In this document: positions 51,982 through 61,664 of the stretch, piece after piece
Position numbering within the stretch: position 1 is the first letter of the stretch
How the letters are laid out: the number at the start of each line of letters is the position of its first letter
NCBI RefSeq assembly: GCF_001423425.1
Contig: NZ_LMNX01000002.1
Span: 310,001 to 374,000 of the forward strand
DNA length: 64,000 bases
Reading direction: 5' to 3'
Source: Rhizobium sp. Leaf306
Lineage (GTDB): Bacteria > Pseudomonadota > Alphaproteobacteria > Rhizobiales > Rhizobiaceae
The notes under the pieces: model-generated
Databases searched by the model: none
What the model was told of the DNA's origin: nothing
Seen by the model: the letters and a program-made list of their open reading frames with translations, nothing else
Made by a program: the position numbers and the translations under genes

Positions 51982-52318
51982 GGTTTTCCTTAAGCCGAGC
52001 CGGCCTGTGAGCTCAAGCGTTTGAGGGCGGTTTCGATCGGATTGCCGCAGATTTGGGACTTTTCAAAATGGCAATGAACGGGTAAAAGGGCATCGATCTT
52101 TAACGCCAGCCTATGGAGGCCTACATGGATATGACCGTGCCTATGCGCCTCCGCCCCCCGGTATTTGTCCGACAGGCTTAGGCGTCCGCGGTTTCACGCA
52201 GTCTTTTCACCTTTGTATTTTGCACGGCCGATATCCGGCAGCGCTCACCACATAACTGACCGGTTCGCCGTCGGCGCGTTTGCGTTGCGTGAAGCGGGTC
52301 CGATTGACGGAGCTATCA
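51982..52318. other. Gene-poor 337-bp interval between trmL and the first ABC exporter
   Basis: Contains only one candidate small frame (52125-52181). I see no tRNA, repeat or terminator with confidence. Promoters of the divergent genes must lie here, but I cannot point to hexamers with certainty. Confidence 0.6.
52125..52181 (+). CDS. Candidate 18-residue small ORF
   Basis: ATG 52125 follows a perfect GGAGG at 6-7 nt. The frame encodes MDMTVPMRLRPPVFVRQA and then TAG, 137 bp before the ABC exporter. The ideal ribosome site is the only support; it could be a leader or chance. Confidence 0.25.
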   Translation: MDMTVPMRLRPPVFVRQA

Positions 52319-54169
52319 ATGTTTTCCTGGTTCGAACGGCGGGTTCACCCTTATCCCGAGGAGACCCCAGGCCTGCCGCCTGCCGGCCTGATCGCCTTCC
52401 TCTGGCACTATACCAAGCCGGTCTGGCCCTGGGTGCTGATCATGTCGGTCTGCACGATGTTCATCGCGCTCGGCGAAGTGATGCTGTTCCAGTTTCTGGG
52501 CAATATCGTCGACTGGCTGACGCATGCGGAGCGTTCGACCTTCCTTCAGAACGAGGGAATGACGCTGGTTGCCATGGCACTGATGGTGCTGGTCGGGCTG
52601 CCGCTGGTCGCCGGCCTCAATTCTCTCATCATGCACCAGATCCTGATGGGCAATTTTCCGATGATCGCCCGTTGGCAGATGCACCGGTTCCTGCTCAACC
52701 ACTCGATGACCTTCTTTGCCAACGAGTTTGCGGGTCGCGTCTCGACCAAGGTCATGCAGACGTCGCTGGCGATCCGCGAAGTGGTGATGAAGGTGCTCGA
52801 CGTCTTCGTCTATGTGGCAACCTACTTCATCTCGATGGTGGCGGTGGTTGCGGTCGCGGATATCCGTCTGGCGGTGCCGTTGGTGGTCTGGATCGCCTTT
52901 TATTCGGCAACCGTCGCCTACTACGTTCCCAAGCTCCGGAAGATCTCGGCAGCGCAGGCGGATGCGCGCTCGATGATGACCGGGCGTGTCGTCGACAGCT
53001 ACACCAACATCGCGACGGTGAAGCTGTTTTCGCATTCCGGCCGTGAGGAAGACTACGCCAAGGATGCGATGGACGTGTTCCTGAAGACCGTGCATGGGCA
53101 GATGCGCAAGGTGACCGCGTTCCAGGTGCTGGTCTATTTCTACAACTGTGCAGCCCTGTTTGCCGTCGCGACGCTGTCGATCTGGTTCTGGCTGGACAGC
53201 GCGATCTCGATCGGCGCCATTGCCATCGCGATCGGCCTTGCAATGCGCATCAACGGCATGTCGCAGTGGATCATGTGGGAAGTCTCGGCGCTGTTTGAGA
53301 ATATCGGCACGGTCTATGACGGCATGTCGATGATGACCAAGCCGCATGACGTCACCGATGTCGAGGATGCGTCGAAGCTTTCGGCGGCGAAAGGCCATAT
53401 CGTCTACGACGACGTGCGCTTCCATTACGGCAAGGCAGCGGGCGTCATCGACGGGCTGACGCTGGATATCAAGGCCGGCGAGAAGGTTGGTCTGGTCGGG
53501 CGCTCCGGGGCCGGCAAGACGACTCTGATGAACCTGCTCCTGCGGTTCTACGATCTGGAAAGCGGGCGGATCACCATCGACGGGCAGGACATTGCCGGTG
53601 TGACGCAGGACAGTTTGCGGTCCTTGGTCGGCGTGGTGACACAGGACACATCGCTGCTGCATCGCTCGATCCGCGACAATATCGCCTATGGCCGGCCGGA
53701 CGCGACCGATGCCGAGATCATCGAGGCGACCAAGCGGGCCAATGCCTGGGACTTCGTGGAAAGCCTTGTCGATCTTCAGGGGCGCAAGGGGCTCGACGCG
53801 CATGTGGGCGAACGGGGCGTAAAGCTTTCGGGTGGCCAGCGTCAGCGGATCGCGATCGCCCGCGTGTTCCTGAAAGATGCGCCGATCCTGGTGCTGGACG
53901 AGGCGACCTCTGCGCTGGATTCGGAAGTCGAAGCGGCAATCCAGGAAAACCTGTTTGCCCTGATGCAGGGCAAGACGGTCATCGCCATCGCGCATCGGCT
54001 GTCGACACTCACGGAGATGGACCGGGTGATCGTGCTCGACCGGGGCGCCATCGTCGAGACCGGCACGCATCGCGAACTGGCGGATCAGGGCGGCATCTAT
54101 GCGGACCTCTGGAACCGTCAGTCCGGCGGCTTCATCGGGCATGAGGACGAGGGCCAGGCTGCCGAGTAA
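52319..54169 (+). CDS. ABC exporter with fused membrane and ATPase domains (copy 1)
   Basis: A 616-residue half-transporter of the MsbA/lipid-exporter class. ATG 52319 follows GGAGC; the longer frame from 52280 is rejected. Six helices in residues 1-330 (PWVLIMSVCTMFIALGEVMLF, VFVYVATYFISMVAVVAVAD, LFAVATLSIWFWLDSAISIGA among them), then the ATPase: Walker A GRSGAGKTTLM, Q-loop VVTQDTSLLHRSI, signature LSGGQRQRIAIARV, Walker B ILVLDEATSALD and switch His IAIAHRLST. It is a paralogue of the gene at 56575-58455, nearly identical through the ATPase. Substrate unknown. Confidence 0.92.
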   Translation: MFSWFERRVHPYPEETPGLPPAGLIAFLWHYTKPVWPWVLIMSVCTMFIALGEVMLFQFLGNIVDWLTHAERSTFLQNEGMTLVAMALMVLVGLPLVAGLNSLIMHQILMGNFPMIARWQMHRFLLNHSMTFFANEFAGRVSTKVMQTSLAIREVVMKVLDVFVYVATYFISMVAVVAVADIRLAVPLVVWIAFYSATVAYYVPKLRKISAAQADARSMMTGRVVDSYTNIATVKLFSHSGREEDYAKDAMDVFLKTVHGQMRKVTAFQVLVYFYNCAALFAVATLSIWFWLDSAISIGAIAIAIGLAMRINGMSQWIMWEVSALFENIGTVYDGMSMMTKPHDVTDVEDASKLSAAKGHIVYDDVRFHYGKAAGVIDGLTLDIKAGEKVGLVGRSGAGKTTLMNLLLRFYDLESGRITIDGQDIAGVTQDSLRSLVGVVTQDTSLLHRSIRDNIAYGRPDATDAEIIEATKRANAWDFVESLVDLQGRKGLDAHVGERGVKLSGGQRQRIAIARVFLKDAPILVLDEATSALDSEVEAAIQENLFALMQGKTVIAIAHRLSTLTEMDRVIVLDRGAIVETGTHRELADQGGIYADLWNRQSGGFIGHEDEGQAAE

Positions 54170-54506
54170 ACCGTTGACGGAAGCGGCTCACGGTCGCCGG
54201 GGAAACCGGCGGCCGACAACGGTCGTCACGCGTCCGATGGGCGCTGGACGCTTCCGATCGGCGGGAGGGCGCGAAGGCAATGATTTATCACGTGTTGCGC
54301 ATGTTCCGAGCCACCCCAAGATGGTCGCTCACGCTGTCGTAGGCTCCCTAGAGAACGACGCCGCGGCCAGCGAAACATTCAACAATGTCAGGTATTTGCG
54401 ACGACGCTAATATTTTTTTATGGCCGAGACGCAGTAAGTTTTTCTTTATCTAAAGCTGTCAAGTCTCGAGGGATTAAACTCCCTCTCATTTCGGCTCCGG
54501 TCCCAG
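54170..54506. other. 337-bp interval between ABC exporter 1 and the chemotaxis receptor
   Basis: A GC-rich hairpin at 54191-54215 (CGCCGG at 54195-54200 pairs with CCGGCG at 54206-54211) is probably the end of the ABC gene's transcript. The last 100 bp are AT-rich (TAATATTTTTTTATGG) and likely hold the receptor promoter. No gene is supported. Confidence 0.6.
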
Positions 54507-56420
54507 ATGTTCAGCAAGATAAAGATCAAGTTTCTTCTGCCCGCTCTCTTCGGCATCACCGTTCTTCTGGTGATCCTTCAGGGCGCACTCGCCATGCGCT
54601 CCGTCAACCAGCTCGATGCCCAGGCGTCCAATATCAGCCGTCGCATGGAACGCTCGGTGATGACCTCCAATATGGACAGGATCCTGTCCGATATCCGGCG
54701 TCTTTATTTGATGGCGCTTTCGGCCAGCAATGCCGCTGACCAGAAGCAGTGGCTCGATCAGATCCGCGCCAAGACGCAGGAGCGTGCCGAGGCTTTCAAG
54801 ACATTCGCCGACACGGCCAGCCTCGATGTGACCAAGGACAAGATTGAAAAGCTCGAGGCGATCGTTGCCGATTACGACAAGCTGGGAGCTCAGTTCGTCA
54901 GCCTGCTGGGGGCCTCGCGCGTCTATGAGGCCAAGGCCGTCATCGCGCAGATGGTGCCCAAAGGCGGCGAGGCCGGCGATGTGATGCTGGACATGATCAA
55001 CGACAACCGGCTGCACAGCCTCGAATACGGCAAGGTCGCAGATAGCGCCGCACGGTTTGCAGCGATCTCGACGATAGTCGTCGTCGTCTTCGCAACACTT
55101 CTCGCGCTTGCTGCAGGGCTTTTGTCCTACTTCCGCGTTGCGCGCCCGATTGCCGACATTACCGGTTCGATGAACACGCTTGCCTCCGGTAATGCGCAGG
55201 TTGCGATCCCTTACGCGGGGCGGAAGGATGAAATCGGCGAGATGGCAGCAGCCGTCTCCGTGTTCCGCAACAACGCCCTGGAGCGCGAGCGCCTGGAGCG
55301 GGAAACCGAAGCCAACCGTTCGATGAGCGAGAGCGAGCGGATTGCTCGCGAGGAGCAGAAGGCGCATGAGGCGGCCGAGGTTTCGTTTGCCGTCGATAGT
55401 CTTGCCAACGGTCTGAACTCCCTCTCGCACGGCGATATGACCTTCCGCATCGGACAGCCGTTCGCCGGACAGCTCGATCAGCTGCGCGTCAACTTCAACG
55501 CCTCGATGGACAATCTGCAGACTGTCCTTCGTTCGGTCGGCGACAATGCCCGGATGATCGATGCCGGTGCCAACGAGATCCGCTCTGCCGCAGACGATCT
55601 GTCGAAGCGTACCGAGCAGCAGGCGGCATCGGTCGAAGAGACCGCTGCGGCGCTCGAGGAGGTAACGACGGCCGTCAAGGATTCGGCAGCCCGTGCCGGA
55701 GAAGCCGGCAAGCTCGTCGAGCACACCCGCGACGGTGCCGAAAAGTCCGGCGATATCGTTCGCCAGGCCGTTGTTGCGATGGAAGCGATCGAAAAGTCGT
55801 CCGGCGAGATCGGCAACATCATCGGCGTGATCGACGACATCGCTTTCCAGACCAATCTTCTGGCGCTGAACGCCGGTGTCGAGGCAGCCAGGGCCGGCGA
55901 GGCAGGCAAAGGCTTTGCGGTCGTTGCCCAGGAAGTCCGCGAACTTGCCCAGCGGTCCGCGAAAGCGGCGCGCGAGATCAAGGTTCTGATCGGTGCTTCG
56001 GGCGAAAAGGTGCGTGACGGCGTTGCGCTGGTCGGCCAGACAGGGGCTGCCTTGCAATCGATCGTGACCGAAGTGCAGCAGATTAACACCAACGTCGCCT
56101 CGATCGTCGTGTCTTCGCGTGAGCAGTCGACGGGTCTGTCGGAGATCAGCACCTCGGTCAATCATATGGACCAGGGCACCCAGCAGAACGCGGCGATGGT
56201 AGAGCAGACGACGGCTGCCAGCCACAGCCTTGCCGCGCAGGCTGCATCGCTGATCGAGCTTTTGGCACAGTTCAAGCTGGAAGAGGGACGCAGTGCCGTC
56301 CGCTCGGCCACGCCTGCATCGCGACCGGCACAGTCACCCGTGCGTGCAATGGGCAACCGGATTGCCTCGGCATTCGGCGGAGGTCAGGCTGCGGCCAAGC
56401 AGGAATGGTCGGAGTTCTGA
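54507..56420 (+). CDS. Methyl-accepting chemotaxis protein
   Basis: A 637-residue receptor. Two membrane helices (about 9-29 and 188-210) flank a periplasmic ligand domain that looks helical, like HBM or 4HB sensors. HAMP (about 211-262) and a second HAMP-like stretch ([18 protein letters not shown]) follow, then the signalling domain with the hairpin tip [26 protein letters not shown] (in parts) and methylation-helix repeats ([17 protein letters not shown]). The C-terminus QEWSEF resembles the NWETF-type pentapeptide that tethers CheR/CheB. Ligand unknown. Confidence 0.95.
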   Translation: MFSKIKIKFLLPALFGITVLLVILQGALAMRSVNQLDAQASNISRRMERSVMTSNMDRILSDIRRLYLMALSASNAADQKQWLDQIRAKTQERAEAFKTFADTASLDVTKDKIEKLEAIVADYDKLGAQFVSLLGASRVYEAKAVIAQMVPKGGEAGDVMLDMINDNRLHSLEYGKVADSAARFAAISTIVVVVFATLLALAAGLLSYFRVARPIADITGSMNTLASGNAQVAIPYAGRKDEIGEMAAAVSVFRNNALERERLERETEANRSMSESERIAREEQKAHEAAEVSFAVDSLANGLNSLSHGDMTFRIGQPFAGQLDQLRVNFNASMDNLQTVLRSVGDNARMIDAGANEIRSAADDLSKRTEQQAASVEETAAALEEVTTAVKDSAARAGEAGKLVEHTRDGAEKSGDIVRQAVVAMEAIEKSSGEIGNIIGVIDDIAFQTNLLALNAGVEAARAGEAGKGFAVVAQEVRELAQRSAKAAREIKVLIGASGEKVRDGVALVGQTGAALQSIVTEVQQINTNVASIVVSSREQSTGLSEISTSVNHMDQGTQQNAAMVEQTTAASHSLAAQAASLIELLAQFKLEEGRSAVRSATPASRPAQSPVRAMGNRIASAFGGGQAAAKQEWSEF

Positions 56421-56446
56421 TCCTCTGCCAAAATGATGAGTTCTGG

Positions 56447-56477
56447 AAACGGCTGCTTCGGCGGCCGTTTTCGTTTT
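56447..56477 (+). terminator. Terminator of the chemotaxis receptor gene
   Basis: AAACGGC (56447-56453) pairs with GCCGTTT (56464-56470) around a GCTTCGGC loop, followed by TCGTTTT. It lies 27 bp after the receptor stop. Confidence 0.7.
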
Positions 56478-56574
56478 GAAGCCCGCCTTATGAAAAGGGG
56501 GCGATTGCGGAATTATCCGGCGACAGCCGCATCCCAGCCTTTGCCCCTTTCGAAATCCGCCTATATCCTGCGGC

Positions 56575-58455
56575 ATGATCATTCGTCTCTTCCGCGCCTT
56601 CGAAAATTATGTTCAGCCGTTTGCGCGCAAGGACGATCTGCGTCCGCCCGAAGACGTGTTCGCCTTTATCTGGTTCTACATCTCGCAGGCCAAGGCGCCG
56701 TTCTTCGGGATGCTCATTCTGGGTGGTCTGACGGCGGCGATCGAGGCGGCGCTGTTCTGGTTCGTCGGGCGGCTCGTGGATATCCTGTCGACGATCAAGC
56801 CGGGTGACGGCTGGACGGTGCTGCTCGACCAGCATGGCGGCGAGCTGTTGGGCATGCTGGTGCTGATCGGTGTCGTGCGCTTCCTGGTGACGATGTCGAC
56901 CGCGCTGATCGACCAGCAGATCATTACGCCCGGGTTCTACAACCTGATGCGCTGGCAGTCCTACATGCATGTTGCGCGCCAATCGCTGTCGTTTTTCCAG
57001 AACGACTTTTCCGGCCGGATCGTCACCAAGGTTTGGTCTGGCGGACAGGCGGCTGGCGATCTCGTCACCTCGCTGATGGAAAGCGTCTGGTTCGTCACGA
57101 TCTACTCGGTCTCCATGCTGGTCCTGGTCGGCGGGCTCGACCTGCGGCTCGGCGTACTGGTTTGCGTCTGGGTGTTGGTGTTCGGATTTCTGGCCCGCTA
57201 TTTCGTGCCGCGCATTCGGTACCACTCGCGCGAGACGGCGGAGGCTGCCTCCATGCTCAACGGCCGCATGGTCGACGCCTACAGCAATATCCAGACGCTG
57301 AAACTGTTCGGGCGCGACGAGGCCAACGACCGCTACATGCGGCAGGGCTTTGAGACCTATCAGACCACGCTCATCCACTTTACCCGTTTCATCACCGGCG
57401 TCCGGGCGTCGATGGCGCTGCTGTCGGGCATCATGATCAGCAGCATGGCGGCGCTGTCGATCCATCTGTGGCTGTCCGGGCTGATCAGTTCCGGCGCGGT
57501 CGCCTTTACCTTGGCGCTGGTGCTGCGGCTCAATTTCCTGCTCGGCCGTCTGATGACCCAGTTCAACGGCATCATGCGCAATTTCGGCACCGTCCAGAAT
57601 GCGGCCGAGCTGATCTCAAAGCCGATCGGGTTGGTGGATGTGCCCGGCGCGACGGAGCTGAAGGTGGAGCAGCCGGAGATTCGGTTTGAGAACATCCGGT
57701 TTCACTACGGCAAGGGCGAGGGCGTGATCGACAACCTGTCGCTCTCCATCCGGGCGGGAGAGAAGATCGGGATCGTCGGACGATCCGGTGCGGGCAAGTC
57801 GACGCTCGTCAACCTGCTGCTGCGCTTCTACGATCTGGAGGGCGGGCGCATCCTGATCGACGGGCAGGATATCTCGAAGGTGAGCCAGGAGTCGCTGCGT
57901 GCCAATCTCGGCATGGTGACGCAGGACACGTCGCTGCTGCATCGCTCGCTTCGCGACAACATCCTGTTCGGGAGACCCGATGCGACCGACGCACAGCTTC
58001 TCGATGCGGCCAAGAAGGCCGAGGCAGACGGGTTTATCCAGACGCTGACCGACCAGCGCGGCCGGCGCGGCTTCGATGCGCATGTGGGCGAGCGCGGCGT
58101 GAAACTGTCGGGCGGACAGCGACAGCGGGTGGCGATTGCCCGGGTGATGCTGAAGGACGCGCCAATCCTGGTGCTGGACGAGGCAACATCGGCGCTCGAT
58201 TCGGAAGTGGAAGCCGCGATCCAGTCCAATCTGGAGCGGCTGATGCAGGGCAAGACTGTGCTCGCCATCGCGCACCGGCTTTCGACGATCGCGACGCTCG
58301 ACCGGCTGATCGTGATGGACAAGGGCGCCATCATCGAGCAGGGCACCCATAACGAGCTGATTGCGGCGGGCGGTCTCTACGCGGACCTCTGGTCGCGCCA
58401 GTCTGGCGGGTTTCTGGGGATCGAAGACGAAGGCGACGTGGTCAAGGTCCGGTGA
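56575..58455 (+). CDS. ABC exporter with fused membrane and ATPase domains (copy 2)
   Basis: A 626-residue paralogue of copy 1, the same class. Membrane domain in residues 1-330 (FFGMLILGGLTAAIEAALFWF, LLSGIMISSMAALSIHLWLSG among the helices); the ATPase has GRSGAGKSTLVNLLLRFYDLEGG, MVTQDTSLLHRSLRDNILFG (split), LSGGQRQRVAIARVM, ILVLDEATSALDSEVEAAIQ and IAIAHRLSTIA. Copies 1 and 2 match block by block from FHYGKG/A..GVIDGL onward, so they arose by duplication; their membrane halves diverged more. They could form a heterodimer, or serve two substrates. Its end overlaps the convergent phosphatase gene by 14 bp. Confidence 0.92.
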   Translation: MIIRLFRAFENYVQPFARKDDLRPPEDVFAFIWFYISQAKAPFFGMLILGGLTAAIEAALFWFVGRLVDILSTIKPGDGWTVLLDQHGGELLGMLVLIGVVRFLVTMSTALIDQQIITPGFYNLMRWQSYMHVARQSLSFFQNDFSGRIVTKVWSGGQAAGDLVTSLMESVWFVTIYSVSMLVLVGGLDLRLGVLVCVWVLVFGFLARYFVPRIRYHSRETAEAASMLNGRMVDAYSNIQTLKLFGRDEANDRYMRQGFETYQTTLIHFTRFITGVRASMALLSGIMISSMAALSIHLWLSGLISSGAVAFTLALVLRLNFLLGRLMTQFNGIMRNFGTVQNAAELISKPIGLVDVPGATELKVEQPEIRFENIRFHYGKGEGVIDNLSLSIRAGEKIGIVGRSGAGKSTLVNLLLRFYDLEGGRILIDGQDISKVSQESLRANLGMVTQDTSLLHRSLRDNILFGRPDATDAQLLDAAKKAEADGFIQTLTDQRGRRGFDAHVGERGVKLSGGQRQRVAIARVMLKDAPILVLDEATSALDSEVEAAIQSNLERLMQGKTVLAIAHRLSTIATLDRLIVMDKGAIIEQGTHNELIAAGGLYADLWSRQSGGFLGIEDEGDVVKVR

Positions 58456-59380
58456 TCGCGATGTCGGCGATCAGCCCGGCGTGGTTGGAGCCGTAGGTGT
58501 TCGGCATGCGGGTGAGCGACTTTATCTTGAGCGGGGCACGCACATAGACGTGGTCGATCGCCAGACCCAGCATCCGCGCCCGGACTGGCCAGGTGGGCGG
58601 CTCGAAGGCGGCGGTTTTCAGCCCCGTCGAGTTCAGAAACATCCGCATGTTGGGTGGCAGGCTTGAGGCGTTGAAATCGCCTGACAAAACCAGCGGGCCA
58701 TCGGTGGCGGTGATCGCGAGCGCTGCATTCATGAGTTCCATCGTGTGGAAGTTGTCGAAATACGGCTTCGTCGTATGGATGCCGACGACGTGAACCTTGC
58801 GCCCGGAAACCGTGACCTCGCCCATGATGAAGCGATTGTCGAAGATATTGCTCAGGCTTCGAACCGAAGCGTTTTCGATCGGGGTTTTTGAAAACATCAT
58901 CTGGTCGCACTCTTCCATGAGCACGCCGCAGCCGACGCGGTAAGGATAGACCGCGGCGATCTGCGTCAGATGTTCGTAAAGCGATTCGCCTTCCATGATG
59001 TTCACCACATCGGCGCCCGATGACAGGATGGCGCGGGTGATGCCCTCGGCATTTTCGTAGTTTTCGGAGAGGATGTTGAAGGACATCAGCCGGAAGGTCG
59101 GTGCGCTCTGATCGGCAGGCGTGACCTCCGCCGCAATTTCGCGCGCCATCCACAGAGGGTGCGCGGTCAAAAGCAGCGCGACCAGAAGCAGGGCATAGCT
59201 TGCGAGGTTGCGGTGGATAAGAAGCGCGACCGCCATGGCGACGACGCAGGCCGCGGCCGCATGAAATTGCAGGCTGTGCAGCGTTGCGAGGATCCAGTGA
59301 GGCCGCAGATAGCGTGTCAAGATCGCGAGAAGGACCAGCGACACGATGACGCAGATGGCGACCGATAACGTCTTTCTCAT
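58442..59380 (-). CDS. Membrane-anchored endonuclease/exonuclease/phosphatase family protein
   Basis: A 312-residue protein with three N-terminal helices (LSVAICVIVSLVLLAIL, FHAAAACVVAMAVALLI, ALLLVALLLTAHPLWM), then the DNase I/phosphatase fold: FRLMSFNILSEN (metal Asn), EGESLYEHL (metal Glu), GIHTTKPYFDNFH, LSGDFNASSLPPNM and the final SNHAGLIADIAI (catalytic His). It resembles phospholipase or nucleotide phosphatase members that face the periplasm. Convergent with ABC copy 2. Confidence 0.88.
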   Translation of the reverse strand: MRKTLSVAICVIVSLVLLAILTRYLRPHWILATLHSLQFHAAAACVVAMAVALLIHRNLASYALLLVALLLTAHPLWMAREIAAEVTPADQSAPTFRLMSFNILSENYENAEGITRAILSSGADVVNIMEGESLYEHLTQIAAVYPYRVGCGVLMEECDQMMFSKTPIENASVRSLSNIFDNRFIMGEVTVSGRKVHVVGIHTTKPYFDNFHTMELMNAALAITATDGPLVLSGDFNASSLPPNMRMFLNSTGLKTAAFEPPTWPVRARMLGLAIDHVYVRAPLKIKSLTRMPNTYGSNHAGLIADIAITGP

Positions 59381-59748
59381 TCAGGATTTCCGAGCCGGCT
59401 GCCATGAAGCTTTCTGCCGCCTAGCATGCCGTTCCGCCACTGGCAACGCAACAGGCCCGGCCGGGGGCAAGGAAGGGCAGGCGATCTGGGGTTGTGGCCG
59501 CTTCGCCACGCCCGCGCGTCCCGGGGTGGGGCAGTTCGAACCAATGCGGCGCATATCCGGCAATACAGGGGGACGGTCCGCATCCTGGCCAGAATGTGGC
59601 GGGCAGGCACTTGCCAAGTTGGGACTTTATCTGCGATCAAGCACATGAGGCGCTATTTGCTGGGATTCCCAAGGCATGAGTGTGTCGGGGGAGCCGCGCG
59701 GAGGAGCGATGCGGATTTATCCGCTGGAGCGTGAGAGGATGACTGACC
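59381..59748. other. 368-bp interval before petABC
   Basis: Contains the petA promoter region but no hexamer pair I would defend. Short frames on both strands (for example 59494-59679) have no ribosome site or homology and are not called. No repeat or RNA gene seen. Confidence 0.6.
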
Positions 59749-60339
59749 GTGAGCGAGCACGATACGCATAGTGCACGCGTGGAGCCCCATTCGGGTGAAC
59801 CCACGCGGCGCGATTTCCTATATTTGACTACCGGCATGGCTGGCGCCGTGGGCGTCGCGGCTGTTGCCTGGCCGTTCATCGACCAGATGCGGCCTGATGC
59901 ATCGACGCTTGCGCTCGCATCGATCGAAGTGAATGTCGCAGCTCTTGAGCCGGGTATGTCGCTCACCGTCAAATGGCGGGGCAAGCCGGTGTTCATCCGC
60001 AACCGGACGCCGAAGGAACTCGAAGAGGCCAACAAGGTTGAGCTTGCCGCGCTCAAGGATCCGGTGGCGCGCAATGCCAACTTGCCGGCCGATGCGCAAG
60101 CATCCGGCGTCGATCGTTCTGCCGGCGCCGGCAAGGAAAACTGGATCGTGATGATCGGCTCCTGCACCCATCTGGGTTGCGTGCCGCTCGGTCAGTCCGG
60201 GGACTTCGGCGGGTGGTTCTGTCCGTGTCATGGGTCGCACTACGATACGGCAGGCCGTATCCGTAAGGGACCTGCTCCGCAAAACCTGGCCATCCCGACG
60301 TTCGCATTTGCGTCGGATACCGTGATCCGGATCGGGTGA
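59749..60339 (+). CDS. petA: Cytochrome bc1 Rieske iron-sulfur subunit
   Basis: A 196-residue protein starting at a GTG. Tat-type signal/anchor ([25 protein letters not shown]). The 2Fe-2S ligands are Cys139 and His141 (CTHLGC) and Cys158 and His161 (CPCHGSH), with disulfide cysteines 144 and 160. It moves electrons from ubiquinol to cytochrome c1 in the inner membrane. First gene of petABC, 13 bp before petB. Confidence 0.96.
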   Translation: MSEHDTHSARVEPHSGEPTRRDFLYLTTGMAGAVGVAAVAWPFIDQMRPDASTLALASIEVNVAALEPGMSLTVKWRGKPVFIRNRTPKELEEANKVELAALKDPVARNANLPADAQASGVDRSAGAGKENWIVMIGSCTHLGCVPLGQSGDFGGWFCPCHGSHYDTAGRIRKGPAPQNLAIPTFAFASDTVIRIG

Positions 60340-60352
60340 GGGGAGCATTCTC

Positions 60353-61642
60353 ATGAGCGATCATTCGTCCTACCAGCCATCCACCGGCATTGAAAAATGG
60401 GTCGACCAGCGGCTGCCGCTGCCGCGTCTGATCCATGACAGTTTCATCTCGTTTCCGGTGCCGAGAAACCTCAACTACGCCTATACGTTCGGCGCCATGC
60501 TTGCGGTCATGCTGATCGTACAGATCCTGACCGGCGTCGTGCTGGCCATGCATTACACCGCATCGACGGTCGACGCGTTCGACTCGGTCGAGAAGATCAT
60601 GCGCGACGTCAACCATGGTTGGCTGCTGCGCTACATGCACGCCAACGGCGCGTCGTTCTTCTTTATCGCCGTCTACCTGCATATCGGACGCGGTCTCTAC
60701 TACGGCTCCTACAAAGCGCCACGCGAAATCCTCTGGATCCTCGGCGTCGTCATCTATCTCCTGATGATGGCGACCGGCTTCATGGGCTACGTTCTGCCCT
60801 GGGGACAGATGTCGTTCTGGGGTGCCACCGTCATCACCGGCTTCTTCTCGGCCTTCCCGCTGGTGGGTGAATGGATACAGCAGTTCCTGCTCGGCGGCTT
60901 TGCCGTCGACCAGCCGACGCTCAACCGCTTCTTCTCGCTGCATTACCTGCTGCCGTTCATGATAACGGGCGTCGTCATCCTGCACATCTGGGCACTGCAT
61001 GTGACCGGCCAGACCAACCCGACCGGAGTCGAGATCAAGACGAAGACGGATACGGTGCCGTTCACGCCTTATGCGACGCTCAAGGATGCGCTCGGCGTTT
61101 CGGTGTTCCTGATCGTCTATGCCTGGTTCATCTTCTACATGCCGAACTATCTCGGCCATCCTGATAACTACATCCCGGCCGATGCATTGAAGACCCCGGC
61201 ACATATCGTGCCCGAATGGTACTACCTGCCATTCTACGCGATGCTGCGCGCGATCACCTTCAACTTCCTGTTTATCGACTCGAAGCTCGGCGGCGTGCTG
61301 GTGATGTTCGGTGCGATCATCATCCTGTTCTTCGTGCCATGGCTCGATACGTCGAAGGTGCGCTCGGCCGTGTACCGGCCCTGGTACAAGACGTTCTACT
61401 GGATCTTCGTCGTCAACGCGATCCTGCTCGGCTGGCTCGGATCACAGCCGGCGGAAGGCATTTTCGTCGTGCTGTCGCAGATCGGGACGGCCTACTATTT
61501 CGGCTTCTTCCTCGTGATCATGCCGCTGCTCGGCCTGTTCGAGACACCACGCCGCATTCCGAATTCGATCACGGAAGCGGTGCTGGAGAAACAGGGCAGA
61601 ACAGCCAATGCCGGCGTCGCGGCCGCTCAGGCAAATGCCTGA
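60353..61642 (+). CDS. petB: Cytochrome bc1 cytochrome b subunit
   Basis: A 429-residue, eight-helix membrane protein with two hemes b. Axial-His helices are visible ([67 protein letters not shown]) and the Qo-site [14 protein letters not shown] motif. ATG follows GGGGAG. Separate from petC, unlike the fused fbcH of Bradyrhizobium. The length matches Rhizobium homologues. Confidence 0.97.
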   Translation: MSDHSSYQPSTGIEKWVDQRLPLPRLIHDSFISFPVPRNLNYAYTFGAMLAVMLIVQILTGVVLAMHYTASTVDAFDSVEKIMRDVNHGWLLRYMHANGASFFFIAVYLHIGRGLYYGSYKAPREILWILGVVIYLLMMATGFMGYVLPWGQMSFWGATVITGFFSAFPLVGEWIQQFLLGGFAVDQPTLNRFFSLHYLLPFMITGVVILHIWALHVTGQTNPTGVEIKTKTDTVPFTPYATLKDALGVSVFLIVYAWFIFYMPNYLGHPDNYIPADALKTPAHIVPEWYYLPFYAMLRAITFNFLFIDSKLGGVLVMFGAIIILFFVPWLDTSKVRSAVYRPWYKTFYWIFVVNAILLGWLGSQPAEGIFVVLSQIGTAYYFGFFLVIMPLLGLFETPRRIPNSITEAVLEKQGRTANAGVAAAQANA

Positions 61643-61664
61643 GCGCAGGCGGGAGGAGACATAC

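Noticed and set aside
52316..54142. A 608-codon open frame opposite ABC exporter 1
   Set aside because: Antisense to a complete ABC exporter with all motifs; no domain or signal in the antisense product.
54486..56225. A 579-codon frame opposite the chemotaxis receptor
   Set aside because: Antisense to a receptor with clear HAMP and signalling motifs.
59426..59734. Short plus-strand frame before petA
   Set aside because: No ribosome site, no homology, overlapping frames on all strands; treated as non-coding.
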